Assembly (NCBI GenBank): GCA_008680965.1
Contig: NAKE01000001.1
Coordinates: 310,001-374,000 of the forward strand
Length of the DNA: 64,000 nucleotides
Source of the DNA: Collinsella aerofaciens
GTDB lineage: Bacteria; Actinomycetota; Coriobacteriia; Coriobacteriales; Coriobacteriaceae
Direction of reading: 5' to 3'
The stretch's first letter is position 1; every line of letters starts with the position of its first letter. Of this stretch, positions 50,948 to 59,283 are shown one piece after another. Below the pieces are notes generated by a model, which saw only the letters and a program-made list of their open reading frames with translations, was not told the origin of the DNA and ran no database searches. Made by a program: the position numbers and the translations under genes.

Positions 50948-51784
50948 GTGCCCAGACGCATCAAGCGGGCCACCATCGTCTCGTTTACGCTCATACTCCT
51001 TGTTGCCGTCTGTGCGGGCGCCCTGACGTATACCGTTCGAAGCAGTTCTTCCTCCTCGAATGAAGCCGATAGAGATCTCCCGGTGCTCAAAATCGGCGTT
51101 ACGGATAACGACCCCTATGTGTATGTCGATACCACGGGTGATTACGCCGGTATCGATATCGACATCGCCCGCGAGGCCTGCAAGCGTGCGGGGCTCAAGC
51201 CACAGTTTGTCGATATTGACTGGAACGATCGCGACCGGCTGCTCAAAAACGGTGATATCGATTGCCTGTGGTGTGACTATTCTCCCTGTTATCGCGAGGA
51301 TAAGTATTACTGGACCGAGCCGTATCTAACCGTGACGGTCTCGGTTGCCGCCAAGAAAACGAGTGGCATCAAGTCCTTGGCACATCTCGATGGAAGTAAG
51401 ACCATTGCGGTGATTGCGGGTTCGGTGAGTGAACGCCGATTGCTTGCGGGGGATCTGGGGGTCTCGTCGGACGTTCAAATCAAATCATATGGCTCTGCCG
51501 AACTCTGCAAAGCCGCTCTAGTCAAAGGGTACGTTGACTGCTGGATGGCGGATGTCCAGTCGCTTGACCGACTCGTTGCTCAGTATCCCGGCGTTTACCG
51601 TGTGTTTGCCGACAATGTTATGACGGTTGACCTGGGCGTCGCGTTTGATGACAGCTATGAAGGATCGGTCGTAAAGGATCTCAATACCGCGCTGTTCGAC
51701 ATGGATCGAGATGGCACGATTGACCGTATTGTGGGCAATTACAAGACAGGAGCGACGACGGGCGGGCAAGGAGGAAATTCATGA
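50948..51784 (+). CDS. Membrane-anchored extracellular solute-binding protein (family 3, amino-acid type)
   Basis: The 278-residue product has one N-terminal membrane segment (IVSFTLILLVAVCAGALTYTV) without a lipobox. A bacterial family 3 periplasmic-binding fold follows (VLKIGVTDNDPYVYVDTTGDYAGIDIDIAREACKRAG), cut here as printed segments. No ABC permease or ATPase gene is adjacent. Instead its last 4 bp overlap a diguanylate cyclase gene (ATGA). A ligand-sensing role for the neighbouring cyclase is therefore more likely than transport, which is inference. The GTG start at 50948 has a GAAAGGGGG ribosome site; a further upstream ATG at 50912 lacks one. Confidence 0.82.
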   Translation: MPRRIKRATIVSFTLILLVAVCAGALTYTVRSSSSSSNEADRDLPVLKIGVTDNDPYVYVDTTGDYAGIDIDIAREACKRAGLKPQFVDIDWNDRDRLLKNGDIDCLWCDYSPCYREDKYYWTEPYLTVTVSVAAKKTSGIKSLAHLDGSKTIAVIAGSVSERRLLAGDLGVSSDVQIKSYGSAELCKAALVKGYVDCWMADVQSLDRLVAQYPGVYRVFADNVMTVDLGVAFDDSYEGSVVKDLNTALFDMDRDGTIDRIVGNYKTGATTGGQGGNS

Positions 51785-53580
51785 CAACTGATGAGCACCG
51801 CTTGAGTCGAAAGACTCTGAACGTCATAGCTGCCAGCGTTATTGTCAGCGCCGTCTTGTTAGGCCTGTTGTATACGGTTGGAACCCATCGCTGCCTCGAA
51901 AAAACGCTTGGGTTTGGCCAAGAAACCATGGTGTTTTTGGAGAACGCTTGCGAAAAATATGACCGCTACGAACAGGGGAGAAAAACCGAGGCGACGCACG
52001 ATTTGCTCGCCGCGGTCGAATCGTTTGCGACGTTCCTGTCCTCTGATCGCGTTGAGGTTAACGACGATCTTATCGAGCAATTTGTCCATGCCGAGAACCT
52101 TTCGGGGCTGATGGTCATGGACTCCGATGGCCATATGGCTGCCCACTACGACATCGATGGTCGCGATCCGCTCATGTTGTGGCGAGATGAGTTGGCCTGT
52201 TCGCCGGTCGCATCGATGTATCAAGGTCCCAAAGTGACCTACTCAACTGTCGATGAGCGCCGTGGTGTCGTTTTTGCCGTCTGTGCTGTTCCGTATGGCG
52301 ACGGCGTTGCCCTGGCATACCGCTCACTTGTTTCCGATACGGCGGACGACTATTCATATGCCATAGCCGACGTGCTTTCGAACAGTACCTTCCACCAGGG
52401 TCCCACGGTGCTTGTTATGGAGGATGCGGAGATTGTCTCATCCAACAGTGCCGATGCTGACGTGTCGCTCGCCCGACTCCTCACCAGCGTAGGAGTTGAG
52501 TGGAAAGACGACGGCCTGACGCGCATCGAATATCGAGGAGACGAATGGTATGCCGTGCGTGCGGCATATAAGGACTACCGCCTGTTTGCGCTATATCCCA
52601 AATCTGAGGTCATGTCTGACAGGATTTCATTTGTCGCCGTCGGCGTCTTGGTGTGTCTTGCGTTTTGGGTCGTGGTGCTGTTGGCTCGAAATATCGTTGA
52701 CCACCGCAATTTGGTCGAAAAGGATAAACAGCTCGGCATTATCAATGCCATAAGCGCCATCTACGATTCGACCTTCCTTTTGCATCTCGACACCCTCGAG
52801 ATCGAGGGGATCAATATGTCGCCGGCGATAGCGAAGATATTTGCCGAGCACAGCGAGGCATATGACTTTATGGACACGGTCTGCCGGGATATCGTGAGCC
52901 CCGAAAGCCGCGAAGCGGTTGTGGGACTCGTAGATATAAGTTCGCTTCGTGAACGTATGGAGGGCGTACCGTACTTGGCTGCCGAGGTGCGAGATTGTCG
53001 AGGCGCTTGGTACTCGCTACAGGTTGTCCCCCAGCATCGCGATGAGCAAGGCCGGCTGGAGTCGGTCGTCGTGGCGACGCACAACATATCGATGGTCAAG
53101 CATGCCGAGGAGCTGTCATATCAAGACAAACTGACGGGGCTTCGCAACCGCAACTATCTTGAATCGCGCGGAGATAGCCTGGTAAACGAGGACTTGCCCG
53201 TGAGCGTGATTATGTTGGACTGCAATTATCTCAAGCGGACCAACGACATCTATGGTCACGAGATGGGGGATGAACTGCTGCGACGGACGGCGTCCGTGCT
53301 GCGGCGGGTGGCTGGTGCGGATTATCTGCCGATGCGCCTTGGCGGCGACGAGTTTTTGCTGGTTTGCCCCCATACTGACAACGAGTCTGCGCTCGGGCTG
53401 GAACAGGATCTTCGTCTCGGTCTTGCCGCGGTAAGCGATGAGGCCCTGACGGTCAGCGCATCGATTGGCGTGGCGACCGTCGAGACGGCTGGAAATACGC
53501 TGGCCGATGTATATCGTGTCGCCGACCACAATATGTATCGGGAGAAGCGCACGGTCCACGCGCGGGGTGCGGACTGCTAA
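51781..53580 (+). CDS. Membrane diguanylate cyclase (GGDEF) with extracytoplasmic sensor domain
   Basis: The 599-residue protein has a transmembrane helix at about 13-33 and an extracytoplasmic domain of about 240 residues. A second helix lies at about 280-302, then a PAS-like region (about 320-440) and a C-terminal GGDEF domain. The active site RLGGDEFLL is intact, so c-di-GMP synthesis is expected. The RxxD inhibitory site is not present at its usual position. No EAL or HD-GYP domain is attached. It is translationally coupled to the solute-binding protein, suggesting a sensor/effector pair across the membrane. Confidence 0.88.
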   Translation: MTTDEHRLSRKTLNVIAASVIVSAVLLGLLYTVGTHRCLEKTLGFGQETMVFLENACEKYDRYEQGRKTEATHDLLAAVESFATFLSSDRVEVNDDLIEQFVHAENLSGLMVMDSDGHMAAHYDIDGRDPLMLWRDELACSPVASMYQGPKVTYSTVDERRGVVFAVCAVPYGDGVALAYRSLVSDTADDYSYAIADVLSNSTFHQGPTVLVMEDAEIVSSNSADADVSLARLLTSVGVEWKDDGLTRIEYRGDEWYAVRAAYKDYRLFALYPKSEVMSDRISFVAVGVLVCLAFWVVVLLARNIVDHRNLVEKDKQLGIINAISAIYDSTFLLHLDTLEIEGINMSPAIAKIFAEHSEAYDFMDTVCRDIVSPESREAVVGLVDISSLRERMEGVPYLAAEVRDCRGAWYSLQVVPQHRDEQGRLESVVVATHNISMVKHAEELSYQDKLTGLRNRNYLESRGDSLVNEDLPVSVIMLDCNYLKRTNDIYGHEMGDELLRRTASVLRRVAGADYLPMRLGGDEFLLVCPHTDNESALGLEQDLRLGLAAVSDEALTVSASIGVATVETAGNTLADVYRVADHNMYREKRTVHARGADC

Positions 53581-53693
53581 TCTTGCCCCCGCGAGTCCAT
53601 GCATCGTAGGATGTTGAATCGGTGCTTGCGATAATAAGTCGGCCCAGGCGGGGATAATAGACGTCTGAAATTTCTTTCTGAGAGGGGATCTCA

Positions 53694-53957
53694 ATGATTA
53701 GTTTTGACTACAAGCCGCAGGGTGTATGCTCTCGCAATATTCACCTCAATCTCTCTGACGATGGCAGCAAGGTGCTGGGCGTTGAGTTTACCGGCGGCTG
53801 TGACGGCAATCTCAAGGCAATCTCCAAGTTAGTCGAGGGTGCTCCTGCCGATCGCGTAATCGAGGTTCTCGCCGGTAATACCTGCGGTATGAAAAAGACC
53901 TCTTGCGCCGATCAGCTTACGCGCGCTATCGAGGCCGCTCGCGCCGAGATCGCCTAA
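53694..53957 (+). CDS. TSCPD domain-containing protein (TIGR03905 type)
   Basis: The 87-residue protein belongs to the small family with the TSCPD motif, seen here as KKTSCADQLTRAIEAA. Cysteines at GVCSRN, GGCDGN, NTCGMKK and TSCADQ could bind metal. The same motif occurs as an appended domain in some ribonucleotide reductases and tRNA-linked proteins, but the free-standing form has no established role. An AGAGGGGA ribosome site precedes the ATG. Its stop codon overlaps the start of the following lipoprotein gene (TAATG). Confidence 0.88.
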   Translation: MISFDYKPQGVCSRNIHLNLSDDGSKVLGVEFTGGCDGNLKAISKLVEGAPADRVIEVLAGNTCGMKKTSCADQLTRAIEAARAEIA

Positions 53958-55168
53958 TGGGTATCGCCGACCACATCAAGAATGGAATATCGCGCCGTGG
54001 CTTTGTGCTCGGCGGTGCTGCCGCGGGCGCTGCCACGGTGCTTGCCGGTTGCTCGAAAAAAACGGGCACCAGCGACGATGCCGCCGGCGAGCCGCAGGTT
54101 ATCAAGGACGATTCGAAGATTGTCTCGATCACTGATGAGTACGAAGCTGTTGATATCGATCTTGAGCCGGCGGCGTCGTGGACGCTGCCGCTGGGCACGC
54201 TGCTGTACTACTGCGATGGCGACTACGCCGCCGCGATGATGGCGCCTGCTTCTGCTCTGCATGCCAATACGCTTGGTGTGCTCAACCTGGGCGATGGCTC
54301 GCTTACCACATTAATCGAGGATCCTATCGAGGGCACGGGATATGCTTTTTACGATGTCCGTGCCGGCGATGGCGTGTTTGCGTGGGTTGAGATGAACTTT
54401 GCCAATTCATCGTGGAAGCTCTACGCTCAAAATCTGTCGGGCGCTTCGCTCTCTGGCGACGTGGCTGAGCTCGATCGAGGTGGCAAGGACTATGATCCGC
54501 CCCTGTTTACGGCGTTCGGGTCATCGGTCATCTGGTATAAAATGCCTTCGGCAGGCGGCAATAAAACGAGTAGTGATTCGTTTTGCTATCGTCGCTCGCT
54601 TGATGAATCCAAGGCCGAGGTAATTTGGAAATCGATGGGCCGCTTTGCATCGGCCCCGCGCGCGAGCGACGGCATTTTGACCATCTCGCCGCGTGTCCGC
54701 AACGACGAAGGCGTCTACTATGGCATAACGGCAATCGATCTGACCGATGGCAACAACACCAAACGTGCCCAGCTAGTCCTTCCCTCGTCAGTCTCGCCTT
54801 TCGAGGCCGTATATATGGGCGATACCTTCGTGTTTTCTATCGAGGCGACCTATAGTGACGTGGGCAGCCTGGGCAACATGGGCACGTATATCGGTAATGA
54901 GGGAGGGCCATACCTCTTTCTGTCCCGCGAGCCGCTCGCATGTGCTGCCGGCAAGAAGAATAAATATCTCGTTAAGGTACAGGCGTCGCATTTCCTGATC
55001 GACACCTCTGCCAAGACCTATGGCTCGCTGTTGTCGCCCGACCGCGCTTTGGAATATGGCGATTATCCAGCTACGGCGGGAAAATCGGACTCATTCCTTA
55101 CGTACGCCACGGTGCGCAACAGCCAGGGTATACCAGAGACGGTCACTGCACGCCTATTCTCTCTTTAA
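53957..55168 (+). CDS. Tat-exported lipoprotein of unknown function
   Basis: The 403-residue protein starts with a twin-arginine signal (ISRRGFVLGGAAAGAATVLAGC) whose end is a lipobox LAGC, so a folded lipid-anchored protein is expected. The mature part is rich in short WYKxP, FAWVEM and YGITAID-like repeats that may form a beta propeller, which is inference. No catalytic motif is recognised. The ATG overlaps the TSCPD gene stop by one base, so translation is coupled. An upstream-extended frame to 53903 lies inside that gene and is rejected. Confidence 0.75.
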   Translation: MGIADHIKNGISRRGFVLGGAAAGAATVLAGCSKKTGTSDDAAGEPQVIKDDSKIVSITDEYEAVDIDLEPAASWTLPLGTLLYYCDGDYAAAMMAPASALHANTLGVLNLGDGSLTTLIEDPIEGTGYAFYDVRAGDGVFAWVEMNFANSSWKLYAQNLSGASLSGDVAELDRGGKDYDPPLFTAFGSSVIWYKMPSAGGNKTSSDSFCYRRSLDESKAEVIWKSMGRFASAPRASDGILTISPRVRNDEGVYYGITAIDLTDGNNTKRAQLVLPSSVSPFEAVYMGDTFVFSIEATYSDVGSLGNMGTYIGNEGGPYLFLSREPLACAAGKKNKYLVKVQASHFLIDTSAKTYGSLLSPDRALEYGDYPATAGKSDSFLTYATVRNSQGIPETVTARLFSL

Positions 55169-55228
55169 GCTTAGAGGGGTTAAAAAGGCGCCAACAGGGG
55201 AATAAACGCGTTGTAATTGTGAGTACCG

Positions 55229-55265
55229 CCCGCCGAGCTGCCGCGTCATAGCGGCATCCGGCGGG
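55229..55265 (+). terminator. Hairpin after the Tat lipoprotein gene
   Basis: CCCGCCG pairs with CGGCGGG around an inner TGCCGC/GCGGCA stem. There is no U-run; it may act with a factor or be a leader of the next operon. Confidence 0.4.
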
Positions 55266-55321
55266 CTCAGGTGCGTTAAAATGGGCTTGTTCTTAGCTAA
55301 TTGAGACAGGGGGGCCGTGTT

Positions 55322-56044
55322 ATGGCTTCAGATGCAAAAAAGATTCTGCTGGTCGAGGATGAGAAGGCAATCCGTGACGCCGTCGCTGCCTATCTCGAGC
55401 GCGAAGGCTACTGGGTTGTGGGTGTCGGCGACGGCCAGTCCGCGATCGAGGAGTTCGAGAAGCATCAGTTTGACCTGGTCGTGCTCGACCTTATGCTCCC
55501 CAAGATCCCCGGCGAGCGCGTTTGCCGCACCATTCGCGATACCTCGGATGTCCCTATCATCATGCTGACTGCCAAGGGCGAGATCGAGGACCGTATTATC
55601 GGTCTTGAGCTCGGCGCCGACGACTATCTGATTAAGCCGTTCTCGCCGCGCGAGCTTGTCGCCCGCGTACGCGCCCTGTTCCGTCGTGCCCACCAGGCCG
55701 ACGAGCCCGCCGTCGAGGTACTCGACTTCGGCGATCTGGTCATCGATATCTCGGGCCACAAGATCTTGGTCGAAGGCAAGGAAGTCGATCTGACGGCTTC
55801 CGAGTTCAAGCTGCTCACCACGCTTGCTCGTCATCCCGGCCGTGTCTACAACCGTATGGAGCTGGTCGAGAAGGTGCTTGGGTACGACTTTGAGGGCTAT
55901 GAGCGCACCATCGATAGCCACGTGAAGAACCTTCGCGCCAAGCTGGGCGATGATCCCAAGAAGCCCAAGTGGCTCTACACCGTCCACGGTGTCGGCTATC
56001 GCTTCGAGGCTCCGGCCAAGACCGATAAGTCGGACGAGAAATAG
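55322..56044 (+). CDS. OmpR/PhoB-family response regulator
   Basis: The 240-residue regulator has a receiver domain with the acidic pocket VEDE (11-14), the phosphoacceptor Asp56 in LVVLDLMLPK and Lys in MLTAKGE. A C-terminal winged helix follows (LTASEFKLLTTLARHPGRVYNRMELVEKVLGYDFEGYERTIDSHVKNLRAKLGDD, cut here only by domain). The ATG at 55322 is preceded by a G-rich ribosome site. The sensor kinase gene follows after 11 bp. The regulated genes cannot be told from this window. Confidence 0.93.
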   Translation: MASDAKKILLVEDEKAIRDAVAAYLEREGYWVVGVGDGQSAIEEFEKHQFDLVVLDLMLPKIPGERVCRTIRDTSDVPIIMLTAKGEIEDRIIGLELGADDYLIKPFSPRELVARVRALFRRAHQADEPAVEVLDFGDLVIDISGHKILVEGKEVDLTASEFKLLTTLARHPGRVYNRMELVEKVLGYDFEGYERTIDSHVKNLRAKLGDDPKKPKWLYTVHGVGYRFEAPAKTDKSDEK

Positions 56045-56055
56045 GGAAATCACAT

Positions 56056-57621
56056 ATGACACCTGCGCGCTTTGAAATCGGACAAAAGCACAAGCAGGAG
56101 AGCGAGGCGGGTTCCAAGGCTAGTTGGAACACGCCTCGTTCCGATTCACGGCCAACGATGAGCTATCCCTCGCGCATGGCACTTGCTTTTGCTCTGACAT
56201 CGCTCATGACGGTATTGGTGCTGGTGGGCGTGGTCTCTGTTGTGTGGGGCACGGTCTTTTCGGATTACACGCGCTCCAATATCGTCGAAATCGCAAATTC
56301 CGCTGCCGAAAAGCTTGCGACGTCGTATGAGGAAAACGGCAATTGGACTGCGGGCGAGCTACGTACGGTCGCGACATCGAGTTTGGTATCCGACGATTTG
56401 GGTATGCAGGTCGTCAACAAGAAAGGCGTTGTCGTTTATGACGACTCATGGCCTTCGGCAAGCGCGACCGCCGATGTGCGCGAGAGCGAATCAGCGTCGA
56501 GCAGCTCGAGCGGGAAAAAAGCATCGCATAGTCCGGTCTCGTCGGCTCCCACCGGCTCCGATAGCGTTGCAAACGTCGAAATCATAACGTCTTCCGGCGA
56601 GCATGTCGGACAAGTAAAGCTGTGGGCCATCGGCTCCGATGCCTTGCTCACCAAGGCAGATTCTGCGTTTAGGGAGAAGACCTTTAACGCCATGGCCCTT
56701 GCTGCGGTTGTTGCAGTTTGCATTTCGGTCGTTATCGGATCACTCGTGTCGCGCATGCTCACCAAGCCGATTCACCGTATTACCAGCACGGCCAAGCAAA
56801 TTCGCGATGGCGATCTGTCTGCTCGTACGGGCTTGCGCGGCGATGACGAGATCGATCAACTGGGCGAGACATTCGATGAGATGGCCACTTCGCTCGAGAA
56901 GGATATGAAACACGAGAAACGTTTGACCTCGGACGTGGCTCACGAACTTCGTACTCCGCTTATGGCCATGCTCGCAACGGTCGAGGCCATGCAGGATGGC
57001 GTATATCCTACCGACGATGAGCACTTGGAGACTGTTGCTTCCGAGACGCGTCGCCTGGCTCGTCTGGTGCAGCAGATGCTCGACCTGTCGCGCATGGAAA
57101 ACAGCACGGCTCCGCTCAACCTTGAGCCGGTGGACATGGTTCCTTTCGTGCGTTCCATCGTCAATGCCCAGGAGCGCCTGTTTGTCGACCGCGATCTGCG
57201 CTTGCGCTTTGCTGACGAGACCCAAGGTCACGACGATGTCGTCGAAGCCGATCCCGACATGATCACACAATGCGTCATCAATCTCATGAGCAACGCCATG
57301 CGCTACACCCCCGAGGGCGGTTGGGTCGTGGTGTCGGTGCTCAGTGACCGCAAACACGTCAGCATCGCCGTTTCTGATACCGGCATCGGTATTGCCAAGG
57401 ATGACTTGTCGCGCATCTTCGGCCGTTTTTGGCGCGCCGATGCCAGCCGTGCCCGTGAGGCGGGCGGTCTGGGCGTGGGCCTCGCCGTGACTAAACAGAT
57501 CGTCGAGCGCCATCACGGCTACATATCCGTGGAGTCGGAGCTTGGAAAGGGTACGACTTTTACGATTCATCTGCCTCGCGAGCACACGGCGGACGCGGCA
57601 TCTACTACAATGGAGCACTAG
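56056..57621 (+). CDS. Sensor histidine kinase
   Basis: The 521-residue kinase has a cytoplasmic N-terminus and transmembrane segments near 40-65 and 215-235. An extracytoplasmic domain of about 150 residues, with a serine-rich stretch, lies between them. A HAMP domain (KPIHRITSTAKQIRDGDLSAR) follows, then HisKA with SDVAHELRTPLMAM (phosphoacceptor His) and a complete ATPase domain (NLMSNAMRYTP, DTGIGIAKDDLSRIF, GGLGVGLAVTK). It pairs with the response regulator immediately upstream. The signal is unknown. Confidence 0.93.
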   Translation: MTPARFEIGQKHKQESEAGSKASWNTPRSDSRPTMSYPSRMALAFALTSLMTVLVLVGVVSVVWGTVFSDYTRSNIVEIANSAAEKLATSYEENGNWTAGELRTVATSSLVSDDLGMQVVNKKGVVVYDDSWPSASATADVRESESASSSSSGKKASHSPVSSAPTGSDSVANVEIITSSGEHVGQVKLWAIGSDALLTKADSAFREKTFNAMALAAVVAVCISVVIGSLVSRMLTKPIHRITSTAKQIRDGDLSARTGLRGDDEIDQLGETFDEMATSLEKDMKHEKRLTSDVAHELRTPLMAMLATVEAMQDGVYPTDDEHLETVASETRRLARLVQQMLDLSRMENSTAPLNLEPVDMVPFVRSIVNAQERLFVDRDLRLRFADETQGHDDVVEADPDMITQCVINLMSNAMRYTPEGGWVVVSVLSDRKHVSIAVSDTGIGIAKDDLSRIFGRFWRADASRAREAGGLGVGLAVTKQIVERHHGYISVESELGKGTTFTIHLPREHTADAASTTMEH

Positions 57622-57730
57622 CTTTTCGCTATTCGGTGAAGGAGGGGTTTCGTCCCTGCCGCTCCGAGTTTGCGAAAACGTGCGGGAAAGAACCCGCATT
57701 ACTGTCGTATTTTGGTAAGGAGTGACTCAC

Positions 57731-58618
57731 GTGACAACGATGGAGCGTCGTCCGGATTCCCGTGGCAAGGTTCGTGATATCTACGATGCCGGTGAAAACC
57801 TGCTGATGGTCGCCACCGACCGCATTTCTGCGTTCGACTTCATTCTTCCCGACGAGATTCCGTTTAAGGGAGAGGTGCTCAACCGCATCTCGGCATTCTG
57901 GTTCGATAAGTTTGCCGACATCGTTCCCAACCACCTCGTTTCCATCGACCCGGCGGATTTCCCTGAGGAGTTTGCTGAGTATCGTGACTACCTCGCCGGC
58001 CGCGCCATGCTGGTTAAGAAGGCCCAGACGATTCCTATCGAGTGCATCGTCCGCGGCTATCTGACCGGTTCGGGCAAGAAGACCTACGACGAGAACGGCA
58101 CCGTCTGCGGCATCCAGCTGCCTGAGGGCCTGACCGAGGCTTCCAAGCTTCCCGAGCCGCTGTTTACGCCGTCCACGAAGGCCGAGATCGGTGACCACGA
58201 CGAGAACATCTCGTTCGAGCGTTGCTGCGAGATCGTGGGCGAGGACATCGCCACGCAGATTCGCGACCTTTCCCTCAAGATCTACAAGGCTGCCGCCGAG
58301 TATGCAGCGACCCGTGGCATCATCATTGCCGACACCAAGTTCGAGTTTGGTGTCATCGATGGCAAGGTCACGCTGATCGACGAGTGCCTCACGCCCGACT
58401 CCAGCCGTTTCTGGCCTGCCGCCAGCTACGAGGAGGGCAAGATTCAGCCCAGCTACGACAAGCAATTCGTCCGCAATTGGCTCAAAGCCAACTGGGATAT
58501 GACGGGGGAGACCCCGCACCTGCCCGCCGAGGTCATCGATGGCACGTCCGAGCGCTATCGCGAGGCCTTCCAGATCATCACGGGCTCCCAGTTCACAAGC
58601 ATGAAGGAGAACGCATAA
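57731..58618 (+). CDS. purC: Phosphoribosylaminoimidazole-succinocarboxamide synthase
   Basis: PurC (SAICAR synthetase) joins CAIR and aspartate using ATP. The 295-residue protein shows RRPDSRGKVRDIYDAGEN, the DRISAFDFILPDEIPFKG motif, IECIVRGYLTGSGKK, and the Asp-rich LIDECLTPDSSRFWPA near the C-terminus. It belongs to the longer form of the family. The GTG at 57731 has an AAGGAG ribosome site 8 nt upstream; a GTG at 57722 would overlap that site. The stop codon directly touches the next gene start. Confidence 0.96.
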   Translation: MTTMERRPDSRGKVRDIYDAGENLLMVATDRISAFDFILPDEIPFKGEVLNRISAFWFDKFADIVPNHLVSIDPADFPEEFAEYRDYLAGRAMLVKKAQTIPIECIVRGYLTGSGKKTYDENGTVCGIQLPEGLTEASKLPEPLFTPSTKAEIGDHDENISFERCCEIVGEDIATQIRDLSLKIYKAAAEYAATRGIIIADTKFEFGVIDGKVTLIDECLTPDSSRFWPAASYEEGKIQPSYDKQFVRNWLKANWDMTGETPHLPAEVIDGTSERYREAFQIITGSQFTSMKENA

Positions 58619-59194
58619 GTGAGTACCCGTAGCGCCACGAACAAGCGCACGCAATCCCACGAGGTTACCGGGGTTGCGCGCAAGTCCGCCGCATCCGCCA
58701 AGCCCGCCCGTCAGGCAGCGAGCTCTGTCCGCGTCGTGCCGGCTTCGTCTAAGGCACGCCGCAAAGAGCTCGAGAAGGGCGAGAACCTCGAGGGCCTCTC
58801 TAAAGAGGAGAAGCGCGCCCGCAAGGCTAAGCAGCGCGCCAAGGAGGATCGCATCTACACGGTGTCGAATATCCTTCTCAAGCAGGATGAGGACTACACC
58901 AAGCGCCGCCGCATCTGGTGGGCCGTGCTCGCTATCGGCATGGTGCTCGTCGTGGCCATTTGGGCTTCGCTGTACTTCGCTCCCGCTGGCATGGTGTCCA
59001 GCCCTGTCCAGATGGTCGGCATCGTTTTGTCTTACATCGTCATTTTGGGTGACTTTATCTACGACTTTGTTCGTATTCGTCCCCTGCGCAACATGTACCG
59101 CACGCAGGCCGAGGGCATGTCCGAGAACAAGCTCAACGCCCTTATCGAGCGCTCGGCTGCCGAGGAGGACAAGAAGGACTCTAAGAAGAAGTAG
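58619..59194 (+). CDS. Two-helix membrane protein with basic N-terminal region
   Basis: The 191-residue product has about 95 residues of very basic, probably disordered sequence (SKARRKELEKGENLEGLSKEEKRARK). Two hydrophobic segments follow (WWAVLAIGMVLVVAIWASLYF and VQMVGIVLSYIVILGDFIYDFV), then a charged tail. No family is recognised. The GTG start follows the purC stop without a gap, implying coupled expression. A terminator lies 30 bp downstream. Confidence 0.7.
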   Translation: MSTRSATNKRTQSHEVTGVARKSAASAKPARQAASSVRVVPASSKARRKELEKGENLEGLSKEEKRARKAKQRAKEDRIYTVSNILLKQDEDYTKRRRIWWAVLAIGMVLVVAIWASLYFAPAGMVSSPVQMVGIVLSYIVILGDFIYDFVRIRPLRNMYRTQAEGMSENKLNALIERSAAEEDKKDSKKK

Positions 59195-59224
59195 CGTTTG
59201 CATGCATACTTATCGCTAAGATAT

Positions 59225-59256
59225 AAGGCGCGTCGTTTTTGCGGCGCGCCTTTTTA
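59225..59256 (+). terminator. Terminator of the purC operon
   Basis: A stem of about 11 bp (AAGGCGCGTCG with GCGGCGCGCCTT, one wobble) with a T-rich loop and TTTTT tail. Confidence 0.85.
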
Positions 59257-59283
59257 CTGTTCTATAGATAGATGGAGTGGCAC

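Noticed and set aside
57622..57730. Purine riboswitch or similar leader before purC
   Set aside because: Only a short TGCGGG/CCCGCA stem is visible; the conserved core of known purine-sensing RNAs is not recognised.
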